This document shows, piece by piece, positions 1 through 8,725 of a DNA stretch of 28,598 bases. Origin of the DNA: Elysia marginata (taxonomy: Eukaryota; Mollusca; Gastropoda; Plakobranchidae); NCBI GenBank assembly GCA_019649035.1, contig BMAT01011818.1:99243-127840 (forward strand), written 5' to 3'. The number at the start of each line of letters is the position of its first letter. Within the stretch, counting starts at the first letter, position 1. Position numbers and translations under genes: made by a program. The notes under the pieces were generated by a model. The model saw only the letters and a list, made by a program, of their open reading frames with translations. It was not told the origin of the DNA and searched no databases.

Positions 1-1571
1 AAGCTCAATCTCTCAACCAGTGCGAATGAGTCAGATCTTCGGAAATTTTGAATTTGAGAAAACACCATTTAAAAGTAGAATTACTCCCATTTTCTCTATG
101 TATTTTTAAATCAAAAGAATTTCTTGTGCTTTTCCACAAAATTTGATAGCTTGGTGCAAGGTTAAGCGTTCGGAAGCTCAGAAAAAAATGTGTTGTTGAA
201 AATATTGAGGTCTTGTTATGTAAAATTTGTGACATCTGACTCATTTGTAATGGTGGCGAGACTTGATGGTACACTATTTGATGGCATGTTCCTTTCGTAC
301 TCAAGTATGAGTCTGTACAATAAATACGGAAATGCATAGCAGTTACAGAAGTCCTCCCAAGGTGTTATTGTCACGCCAACATTCATACGAGCAAGCACAC
401 GAAATCTAATGCCACAGTTAAGCATCAATCTATCAGAAAATTCTCAGGAAGCGAATCAGTATCGAAGTGATCACTTAACATGGCGGGGACCGACTGAGCC
501 GCCAGGGGGTAAGGCGGGGATGCTACTTATTTCTGTGTTTGAATTTATCAATGTCCTCATGCATCGTGCTGTTTTAGTCTGCTGCACTTGGTGGAGTTTT
601 TCTCTCCTAATTCGACCGGTGTAGTTAGAGTAGCTTTTCCGCTATCTTGTATTCTCTACAAGTTAAAATTTAGATGTGTAAACTGGTTCCCTTCTTGGCC
701 TTTTTTCTAGAAGTTTATAGGCATTTGATATAGATATTTTATTTATTTTAAACGTAAACTGTAAAATATCTACTTGCATAATTCGTTTTCCTGTCGTCTT
801 CAAATACTTTAGTAAATTTAAATGTCTTAGGTAGCATAAACTACTATGAAACGTGCCAATGTTCAAAGCTGCTATTTTTGTTTTGTCCCGAACCATTATG
901 AAAGGGGCAAAAAGTATCCCGAAGAGAAAAAACTTCATCGCAAGCCGATATGTCGCTTAGATTTGGCTAAGATCTGTGCTCTGGCTAAAATCTACCTCTT
1001 CTTATCCTAGATTTATAAATTGTTGGATTTGGTGGCGGTGACTAGTTTGGGTTTTGGTGGAACTATTAAATGTGTTGGAAAGATCAGAGGTGGACTCCAG
1101 GTCTAGTCCTACTCTCTGCATAGTGCTAGAATTGCTTGGACCATTTGGTTTACTAGAAATGAAATTTATACTTACATAAGTATAATTTTTTTTGGGGGGG
1201 TTAAGTAGAATGCAAGAATTTTTTATTTTAAAAACTTGTTTCAAGCAGTTTTAGCTCTGCTGTAGAGAGAGCATTGCTTGTTTATTTAGAAGCAAATGTG
1301 AGGGATAGATCAGGTGTTAAATTATTGGATTTTTTGTGTCATGGCTTTTCCGTTTATTGTTCATATTTTGGTACATTGATATATTGTTAAACCAAATTAT
1401 AAGGATTTAAAAGTCTGAAGGAAAATCGGAAAAGTAGTTTCTGCGAAGTAGGAAAAGAATGAGGTTAGTTCTGACTATTATGTGTAGCCAACTTTCTGTT
1501 TTCATTTAGCTTACAATTATGAAATAAAGGTTTTTGAGCAACCGTTCATAGCAAAAATTATATTCACCTTG
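1..1571. other. AT-rich non-coding stretch upstream of the hairpin element
   Basis: No convincing exon is seen here. Open frames are short and composition-driven. A small GC-richer patch near 480-525 contains ATGGCGGGG on the + strand and a donor-like GGGGTAAGG, but the downstream frame closes quickly and nothing links it to the splicing-regulator gene. It is most simply intergenic sequence or part of a long upstream intron of the gene at 5175-13273. Confidence 0.5.
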
Positions 1572-2248
1572 TTAAGGGGGTGGGGGTGACAGACAAAACA
1601 GTTAAAGACCCAAATCTTCTAAATTGAACTTAGCGCATTTACTTTTGGACCAACGTGTAGCCTAGGTCAAAATCAAAAGAAAAACAGTTTTCAATAAAAG
1701 ATATATCGACTGTTTGCTATGGTAACGGCGGTCGCATTGGATTTTTGAACATTTTTCAAAACTCTAAGGGTCCCGCATTTTTTGGACAAAATCACTTCAG
1801 ACTATACAAAATTTTAGATAATAAGCTTTGTAACAAAAGTATCATAACCGATTTTCAATATTTTAGTTTGAAAGGGAGATATGAAATTTTTTTCTTCAAA
1901 TTTTGTGTTGTTTTCAAGAGGAATAATCAATAACTGTTTTTAGAAAACTCGTACCTCCTTTCCAAATTAAAATATCAAAAATCGGTTCTGAAACTTTTCT
2001 TGCTAAGCTTCTTATCTAAATTTTTACGCATTTTGAAGTCATTTTTTAAAAAAATGTTGGAGCCTTAGGGTTTTGAAAAATGTTCCGAAAATCCAATATG
2101 GCCGCCTACCATAGCAACCAGTCGATACATCTTCTATTGAAAACTGTTTTTCTTCTAATTTTGACCTAGGTTACACGTTGATACAAAAATAATTTCCCTA
2201 AGTTCAATTTTGAAGATTTTGGTCTTTAGCTGTCCGTCTCTCCCTTAA
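1572..2248. repeat. Long inverted repeat (hairpin or MITE-like element) bounded by TTAA
   Basis: The left arm (about 1574-1882) matches the reverse complement of the right arm (about 1949-2246), with a spacer of about 66 bp. Matching blocks occur in order along both arms: AACGTGTAGCCTAGGTCAAA opposite AACGTGTAACCTAGGTCAAA, then AAGAAAAACAGTTTTCAAT, then the TGCTATGGTA block, then AACATTTTTCAAAAC. By eye the arms are roughly 80-85% identical. TTAA sits at both outer ends (1572-1575 and 2245-2248), but TTAA is itself a palindrome, so a target-site duplication is only suggested. There is no transposase. It is most likely a foldback or MITE-type non-autonomous element whose transcript would fold into long dsRNA. 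Confidence 0.85.
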
Positions 2249-4700
2249 AACATGAAATTATTGAGTGCAGTGTGATTCTTTTTATTTGTCATCATTAATA
2301 TGATAATTCCAACAAAATTGAATTCTTTCAACTCGATATTCTCGAAATCTATTTATGGCGATTTCGTTCTCATTATTATCAGCATGATCACCATCACCGT
2401 TGTGATCTTGTTCATTATTATCATGATTACCTTACTGGCGATCGCAAATATTCACGTGGAGCTGCATCGATTTCACCAACGCAATGCATTGTACAGGTTG
2501 CAGGATGTATTCGCGACGTAAGTGCTATAGGAGCAAAGTGTGGTAAATTAAAACTGTAAAGTTGACACCACGTTTAGGGTTGGTAAAAATGTAGAATCTG
2601 TTTCAAGCAAAAAAAGCATGCGTTTACCTACAATAGTTTTTTGTTCTTTTGTTGCTGTTTTTTTTTCTCTTCAAATGTTTTGGAAATTTAGCACATTTAA
2701 TCACCTCAACTTGCCGCTTCAGGCTAATCTTTTTCGCAATATATGAATGATATGAATAATAAATTTTACATGGTGCGAAATAAATATTTTTGTATCATTT
2801 TGCTGAATCAAGAAATCGTAATTTTACAGTAAGATATTGTGTTTTGAGCGATATTGCGTCATTTAACAAAGTTCACCTACTGTGCTGTAAACCTCTTCAA
2901 AGTTAGCTATATAAATTATAAAATGTAGAGCAAAAAAAGAAAGCGGCAAGAAAAGGGCTTAAAGTTAAACCCCGCACAGTTAAATTAGAAAATCAAAGTG
3001 TAATGAAGACAAAATAATTTCAGACCATGTGCAAATTTTAAAAACAATTTACACAGCATAAGGAAAGATATTGCGGAAAACGCAGATATTTATTTTTGCC
3101 TGAAACGGACTTTAGATTACAACGCAAAGATAATCTCTTATAGGTCTTAATAATAATATAAAGCAAAGATAAAAAAAAAGTGAGTCGTGTCAGCATGAAA
3201 CAAATTTTTGTGAATATTAAAACATTTACCAATTACTTATTGCTGTGAAGGGAAATCGAAGTAGAATGGTATTATGGGAAAGGGGATTCTTGCTGTTTAC
3301 ATTTAATGTGATGTATGTAGCATCTAAAAAATGGTTTTTATATTCGAAAGGCGTTTTCTCACTAAGTGTCTGTCGGCGTGAAGATACATTGTATTAGATT
3401 TCTACTGGATGGAAAAGAAGGAGGATGCATAGGTACAAGAAGAAGAAGATGATGATGATGACGAAGACCACAGCAGCTTCAATAGCGTTGACACAAAGAA
3501 GGCTTTCATCCTCTTCAGATGAAGTTACACATTTTCCAAGCTTTACAATCATACATAGCAATCCCTTGTTGCGTTGTGTAATCCGATTTCCTCAAACAGA
3601 TTGGTTTTCCTTTGCTCTACTTCAGTGAGAGGCAGTACAGATGTCTATATCTACTACTCAATCGTGATGACGACAGAAGTTACTCTTCCACTTGAAAATT
3701 ATTGTCCATATTGTGACTTTCTTAAAATTTTTCACGTGCAGTTCACGGCATGATTTCCTCCTGCTTGTATTTTGCTTTGTGAACAACAATTGTGGCATAG
3801 CCTAACCAGGCATTATTACGTGAGGCTGCCGTTTGGCAGATGCGTGTACTATAATGTATTTTCTTGAAAGCTGTATACTCCAAAATCAACTCGAATTGGT
3901 TTAATGTACCCAACATTGAGCAATGAGCATAACAATTTTTTACAAACTTTAACATTTATTTTGATTCCGACTGGTACGCCATTAAAATGGACATTTCTTA
4001 TGTATTTGCATGAGCTAAAGAAAACAAATTATTGTATGTGGTTCAGGGGAAGTAAATCTATTTTTAAGCTTTAATCTTATGTTGTTGTAATTGATTTTGA
4101 GGCTTACAAAAAGTGCACCAAGCTTCCCTTTAATCATTCATCTCGGAGTTTATTTGAACCCTGAGGGATACGACAGGATTTCCTTTTTAACAACCTCCGA
4201 CACCTTAGAGAGCGCTCTGTTTTTAATCAAGCAAGCACAGCACCTATTCTGTTACTTTCGCGTGCTTTTTTCTTCTAAGATGTTTTGTTTTTCTTTCTGT
4301 TTTAAGACTTCTTTTCAAAAGCGAGGAAGTTTGATCATAAAATAAACTTGTTTTAGTTTAATATTTGTGCTTTGATTACTTTTTGTCGTGGCTTTTGGAA
4401 TGAAAACGTTAACATCGTAGATTATTTTGTATTTATTTTCTTTATTTTTTGTGCGTACTCCATTGCAAATGCAATTAAATGTGGTAAATAAATATTTTAG
4501 AATCTCCGTTCTTTTATAAAAATTCAGGAACAAGATGTTATTGTTATTAGATAGCCGAGAATTTCTTTGCTAACTTATATCAATCGGTTTCGAGTAGCAA
4601 TATGATGGTCTTGTGTGCTATGAAAGGGGACCATTTGAGTGAACAATATGGATAAAGTGCAAAAAGCAAGGCTTTGGTTTACAAATTCTATCACCTACAG
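2249..4700. other. AT-rich stretch without a recognisable gene
   Basis: Contains an AAG/GAT triplet-rich patch (about 3436-3468) and short low-complexity open frames. One frame ending at 2521 overlaps a donor-like GTAAGT (2518-2523), but its translation is mostly hydrophobic low-complexity residues and matches no RNA-binding-domain exon I would expect. I see no gene. Confidence 0.45.
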
Positions 4701-4729
4701 CGTCTTCATATTGTCCTATTCTGTTCTTT

Positions 4730-4863
4730 GGTTCTCTTTCTCTCTGTCTCTGTCTCCATCTGTCTGTCTTTCTCTCTCTCTATCTATCTCTCTCGTCTCA
4801 GTATAGACCTGTTGTTTCAAGCTCGAAGTTCTCAGTGCCCCCCCCCCCCCCCCCCCCCCCNNN
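4730..4863. repeat. TCTC/TCTG-rich microsatellite followed by poly-C and an assembly gap
   Basis: A pyrimidine array of TCTC, TCTG and TATC units runs about 4730-4799. A homopolymer of about 23 C follows at 4838-4860, then three N (4861-4863). The gap sits in the homopolymer, so local length and order here are unreliable. The open frame crossing it is an artefact of the repeat. Confidence 0.9.
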
Positions 4864-5174
4864 CCTACACCTCTACCGATTCTTTCGTAACTTACCCATC
4901 TATTATTGCAGCAATGTTTGGTGGGTTCTTTTTTTTCTTTTTGTCATCTCAATTCCATTTCTCTGCGTAGGTTCTTTCTATTAGGCCCTACTATAGCAGT
5001 ATAATTGTTGCCTTGTCTTTGATTATGAAACACGTGAGGTGGGTGGATCGCTCATCAAAAGTAAGCTTATTGAGATTTTTAAATTGTCGATTACATTCAC
5101 ATCTGTTTTACCTCAAGTTCAAGACATGGGTGTACTCACTAAACAGTCAGCTTCACCGCCCTTCTTTCCTTTAG

Positions 5175-5390
5175 TTGGAGTTTTTCACCCGCGAGCCCAA
5201 CTCTTCTATTGTGCTCGACGGCGAGGAAGGCATCCTCTTTGTGCACTACCCTGATGGACGCAGCACGGGCGACGCGTTCGTCTTGTTCCCAACAGAGGAG
5301 GAGTCTGTTAAGGCGCTGAAAAAACACCGGGAGATGATGGGGTCCAGATATATAGAACTCTTTAAGAGCACCACAGCAGAGGTCCAGCAA
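5175..5390 (+). CDS. ESRP (fusilli) homologue: ESRP/Fusilli-type splicing regulator, coding exon (RRM2)
   Basis: First visible exon of an epithelial splicing regulatory protein homologue, a nuclear RNA-binding protein of the hnRNP F/H-like RRM class that controls alternative splicing in epithelia. The acceptor is a pyrimidine tract plus TTAG (5171-5174); the donor is CAA|GTAAGT at 5391. The exon is 216 nt (72 codons) in phase 0 at both ends. It encodes the later two thirds of RRM2: the [12 protein letters not shown] strand and loop, the RNP1-like core TGDAFVLF, then GSRYIELF and a conserved STTAEVQQ tail. These features match the family strongly. The preceding exon, which should carry RRM1 and the start of RRM2, is not found in the 5.2 kb upstream, so the gene is 5'-partial in this window. 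Confidence 0.93.
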
Positions 5391-5959
5391 GTAAGTGTCA
5401 CTATAAAGCTGGCTTTTGCAGAAGTAATTTGTGATATTAGCGACATAATTTCAAATTAGTTTACTAGAATCTGTTCTTGAGTGCCACCTAAAAGACAAAG
5501 GAAAGAAACACTCAGTTTTTAAAAGATTTTGACTATGCTGTTGGTTCAAAAAAGCCCGTTTGATCCTTTTTTACTTTCATTATTTGACCATGTCCATAAA
5601 ATTAATACTCTAGTATAGATTACTGTCTTGTTCTATATACAAAGTGTAACTCTATTTAAAATTTGATCACATTAAATTTGAAGCTCAAAAAAAAAATTTT
5701 CCAGTGCGGAGTCCAGAATATAAATTGGGTTTAGGACCTAAGTGTTTCTAGCATTCTATTGAACTGCTCAAAAGGTTATATGTTGTAATAAACCCAATAA
5801 ACCCTTATATCTTCTCAACTCACATTTAAATATTGTTGAAGATCAGAAATAGTAGGCTATTTTATTTGTCTTTACTGTCAATAGCCAGCACTGTCTTATG
5901 AAGAGAACAGAGATAAAAGTAAAAATTTAAGAGCTTTTCCTACAATTTTAAACCACCAG
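5391..5959 (+). other. ESRP intron (RRM2 to RRM3 exons)
   Basis: This 569 bp intron runs from GTAAGT to a CACCAG acceptor. It is AT-rich and shows no repeat or secondary exon that I can support. Confidence 0.85.
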
Positions 5960-6208
5960 GTGTTAAACCGAAGCATGGATCCTCGCAACCCTGAACAGCC
6001 GGACAGCTCTACGCCTGCACTCATCGCTCAACTTCCAGCAGCCTTCCCCATCATCCCGCAGTCGCTCATCACAAGTGGTACTCGACGCGATTGTATTCGA
6101 TTGAGAAATCTCCCAAGTGCTGCCCAAGTCACAGACATTCTCACCTTCCTTGGCGAGTTTTCCCAATTCATTATCTACCAAGGGGTGCATCTGGTATACA
6201 CAGCCACA
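5960..6208 (+). CDS. ESRP (fusilli) homologue: ESRP/Fusilli-type splicing regulator, coding exon (linker and start of RRM3)
   Basis: The acceptor is ACCACCAG (ends 5959) and the donor ACA|GTGAGT at 6209. It is 249 nt, 83 codons, phase 0 at both ends. It continues directly from the previous exon: AEVQQ|VLNRS matches the family junction after RRM2. A short Ser/Pro/Ala linker follows ([12 protein letters not shown]), then RRM3 opens with the RNP2-like strand CIRLRNLP, a helix (DILTFLGEF) and GVHLVYTAT. The residue after LP is Ser, where vertebrate members I know have an aromatic; this may alter the RNA-contact surface (inference). Confidence 0.92.
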
Positions 6209-7335
6209 GTGAGTCATCTCCTTCATCATCTTGTGTGTTTATGATGAAGAAAATAAAGTTCTGGAAAAATGTTTCATCAGTAAACTAGACAGAGACCAAA
6301 CTTTTACCAAAATTATCCATGTTACGAAATTAGTCACGTAAGGTTTGTTTACCATACAGTTTTAAATATTTACTCCAGCAAAAAACTTTTTTTGTTAATG
6401 AATTATTCATTAGCATTCATAATGATATCTTACAAATCACTATTCAGCTAGGATGATAGTTAGTTAACATAAAAGGGCACTGCTCTTTGCATACAGTTAC
6501 AGGCTACTCTTTCAAAACTTTAACTTGAATCCTTTAGAAGCAGAGGTGCTGCCCTTTTGAGCGGGCTGTTGGTCTTTGTACCAGGATTACTTCTGAAAAA
6601 TTTCTCCTTTATGCTCAAAGAAAACGTGAAAAACTTGTATATACAGTGGACCTTGCATCCAATAATCTTCAATTCAACAGACCCTTGCATTTAACGAACT
6701 AAAAAAAGACCCAAAATTTTTCACTTCTTTAACCTGTTGAAACATTTTTTTGTAGAACAAACTCATTTCAAATTCACCACATTTCCAAAAAACTAAAAGT
6801 GAAACTGCAATAAATTATGGGTCTTTTCTTAGCCTATTTTTCTGGAATGTCAGTCCCTTTATCAGTGATACAGCAATTAAGACAGAGAGAGAGATATTAG
6901 AGAAAAAGAGTCTAGTTTTGCAAAACTTGCAAGCTTGTTCCATGCTTTCTATTTTTGAGATCGAATACATGCACAAAGTTGAAAGAAAGTTTAGAATTTT
7001 ATTCATTTTGTTTATTTTTGCTACCAGTACTTTTAAGAGACCTAGCTTTAAATATCTTAACTTCAACGAACTTTTCAGATTTATCAAAGAAGTTCATAGG
7101 ATCCGAGGTCTACTGTGTATGTAAATGATTATATCATTTTCCTTATTCAAAAGAAGCATTTTTTGTTTGACAGTTCAGGCATACCAAGGCCAAGATCTTT
7201 CATAAACTGGGCTTAAGTAAATGAGATAGGTTTATTAGTCTTATTTGCTGTATCAGCTCATGCACTTGCAAAATCCACAGTCTATATGACCCAGGTAATG
7301 TAGTTTTCAAATAAAAACCTCTGTAAATTTTGCAG
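6209..7335 (+). other. ESRP intron carrying a short pogo/Tigger-like element
   Basis: This 1127 bp intron runs from GTGAGT to TTTTGCAG. Apart from the terminal-inverted-repeat element at 6644-7115 it holds only AT-rich sequence. Confidence 0.85.
6644..7115. mobile_element. Non-autonomous pogo/Tigger-like DNA element (MITE)
   Basis: The left end begins CAGTGGACCTTGCATCC directly after TA (6642-6643). The right end, reverse-complemented from 7115, begins CAGTAGACCTCGGATCC. About the first 30 bp of both ends align with a minority of differences. The CAGTnnACCTCG...ATCC terminus and TA insertion site are typical of the pogo/Tigger branch of Tc1/mariner elements. The 472 bp interior has no recognisable transposase, and its minus-strand frame (6815-7087) resembles nothing I know. 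The right flank reads TG rather than TA, so the target duplication has decayed or is absent. Confidence 0.72.
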
Positions 7336-7600
7336 GGTGATGCATCTGGGGAAGCATTTATTCAACTCGATTCGGAAGAAGCAGCAACATTGACTGCTTT
7401 GAATCGCCATCGTCGGCCTATGACATTTGCTAACAAAAAACGTGTCATAGACGTCATCCAGTGCAGTGGTGATGACATGAGCTATGTGTTGACCAATGGA
7501 ATGCCACCACAAATGTCTCTTCAGCTTTCTTCTGCGGCTCTTCCTGCAGCTTTACCACCTCCCTCTCCTATCCCCATGCAGAGGCCTATTCTTTCCCCGG
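7336..7600 (+). CDS. ESRP (fusilli) homologue: ESRP/Fusilli-type splicing regulator, coding exon (end of RRM3 and linker)
   Basis: The acceptor is ATTTTGCAG (ends 7335) and the donor CCCCGG|GTAAGT at 7601. It is 265 nt, entering in phase 0 and leaving one base into a codon, which the next exon completes to GTG (Val). It completes RRM3: the RNP1-like core SGEAFIQL, the NRHRRPMTF segment, then VIDVIQCSGDDMSYVL, which matches the family's VEVFQCS-type end of the domain. A Pro/Ala/Leu-rich linker follows (LPAALPPPSPIPMQRPILSP). The join from the previous exon, VYTAT|GDASGEAF, keeps the length of the RNP1 approach loop unchanged relative to vertebrate members. Confidence 0.92.
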
Positions 7601-8228
7601 GTAAGTTGGTCTGAAAAATGAACATTTTTCTACTTGTTCTTTATGCTACAGAGTTACTAGGCCTAATTCAAATTGAGTTGTGCAGCTATTATATATGGTG
7701 AACTTTTGAAAGATACATAGGCTACACCCTGTACTGAAACAAAGAACGGGGCATCATTAACATATTGTTTTTTTTATTTGAGTAATCAAAAGGATATATT
7801 GAAACTATGAGTTATGAGTAGGAATAGACAACTAAACTTTTTTTTCAGGCCCTGAATAATAATGATATTTTTTACAACTAAGAGAGAGCTTATATATATA
7901 TAACTAAACTTTTCTTTTCAGGCCCTGAATAATAATATTTTTTTGCAATTAAGAGAGAGCTTAAATGCATTACTAAAGTGTTTTTAAAGTAAAGAGTAAA
8001 ACAATGATGCTATATTTGTTTAAAGCTCTAACTAATTATAAGCTGAATTATAGTACAGAATATTTTTAATTAAAAGCAAGAAGTGCATCCAGAGTATTAA
8101 ACTACTTATTTTTTCTCGAATCATACTAAAGGCTATAATTTTCCTGGCTATTTTCACTTAAAGCTTAGTTCTATCATCTGTTTATTACATTAATGGAAAC
8201 TTTTCAATCTTATATTTTCTCACTGCAG
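7601..8228 (+). other. ESRP intron with duplicated acceptor-like unit
   Basis: A 628 bp intron from GTAAGT to CTCACTGCAG. It includes the tandem duplication listed at 7830-7963; the rest is AT-rich. Confidence 0.85.
7830..7963. repeat. Two-copy tandem duplication with embedded acceptor-like tracts
   Basis: Unit one starts AACTAAAC at 7830 and unit two starts AACTAAAC at 7902, a period of 72 bp. Each contains a T-rich run ending in CAG and then GGCCCTGAATAATAAT, and each ends in AAGAGAGAGCTTA. The copies differ by a few substitutions, small indels and a TATATATATA filler after unit one. Both copies therefore present a polypyrimidine-CAG resembling a 3' splice site a few hundred bases before the true acceptor of the next coding exon. 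Confidence 0.88.
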
Positions 8229-8725
8229 TGACTCCGCAGAGTATGATGACATCAACATCAGTGCACACAGCCGGTGCCACATTCCCATATGTTTCATTCA
8301 CACAACCGATGCCTCCAGCCCAAGCGTTTGCGCCAACACCAGCCATGACAGCTCTGCCTCAGCGGCCAACCTACTACCCTCCAATCCTCTACTGGTATCC
8401 AAGCCCTCCTGTGTCACCCCCCACACCCCAACAGCAGCCACAACAACCCCAACAAATCCTCACCACACCCATCCACCAACAAGCACAGCCACAACAACCA
8501 CACCTCACTGCTCTACCTTTGCCTCAGCCTCAAACGGTTCACCCAGTACAACCTAACCCTGCGTTTTCTTACTATACAAGCACCACAAGCACAACTTCCA
8601 GCACTCAACTCTGCCCTGGTGGGCAGGCAGGGCCCTACATTGGCCCTTGTATGATCATAATGAGGGGCCTGCCTGTTACTGTGTCCATTCAGGATATAAT
8701 GAATTATTTTCAGGGTTTCCCTGAG
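8229..8725 (+). CDS. ESRP (fusilli) homologue: ESRP/Fusilli-type splicing regulator, coding exon (Pro/Gln linker and start of RRM4)
   Basis: The acceptor is CTCACTGCAG (ends 8228) and the donor GAG|GTAGGT at 8726. It is 497 nt; its first two bases complete the split Val codon and it ends in phase 0. Most of the exon is a low-complexity linker rich in Pro, Gln, Thr and Ser, with PQQQPQQPQQ near the middle and a YYPP...YWYPSPP patch typical of the region after RRM3 in this family. Near its end GPCMIIMRGLP is a clear RNP2-like strand of a further RRM, followed by helix residues DIMNYFQGF. Reading on past the donor gives an open frame to TAA at 8939-8941 with a hydrophobic tail; I take that as intron. 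Confidence 0.92.

Noticed and set aside
409..624. GC-richer open frame with a GGGGTAAGG donor-like site, considered as a first exon
   Set aside because: No recognisable protein similarity, and no following coding exons before the RRM2 exon that would complete an N-terminal half.
2300..2521. Open frame ending over a donor-like GTAAGT, considered as an upstream ESRP exon
   Set aside because: The translation is dominated by Ile/Thr/Met low complexity from ATT/ATC repeats, has no RRM motif and no convincing acceptor.
4674..4970. Open frame through the TCTC/poly-C region
   Set aside because: It is a translation of simple repeats and crosses an N gap.
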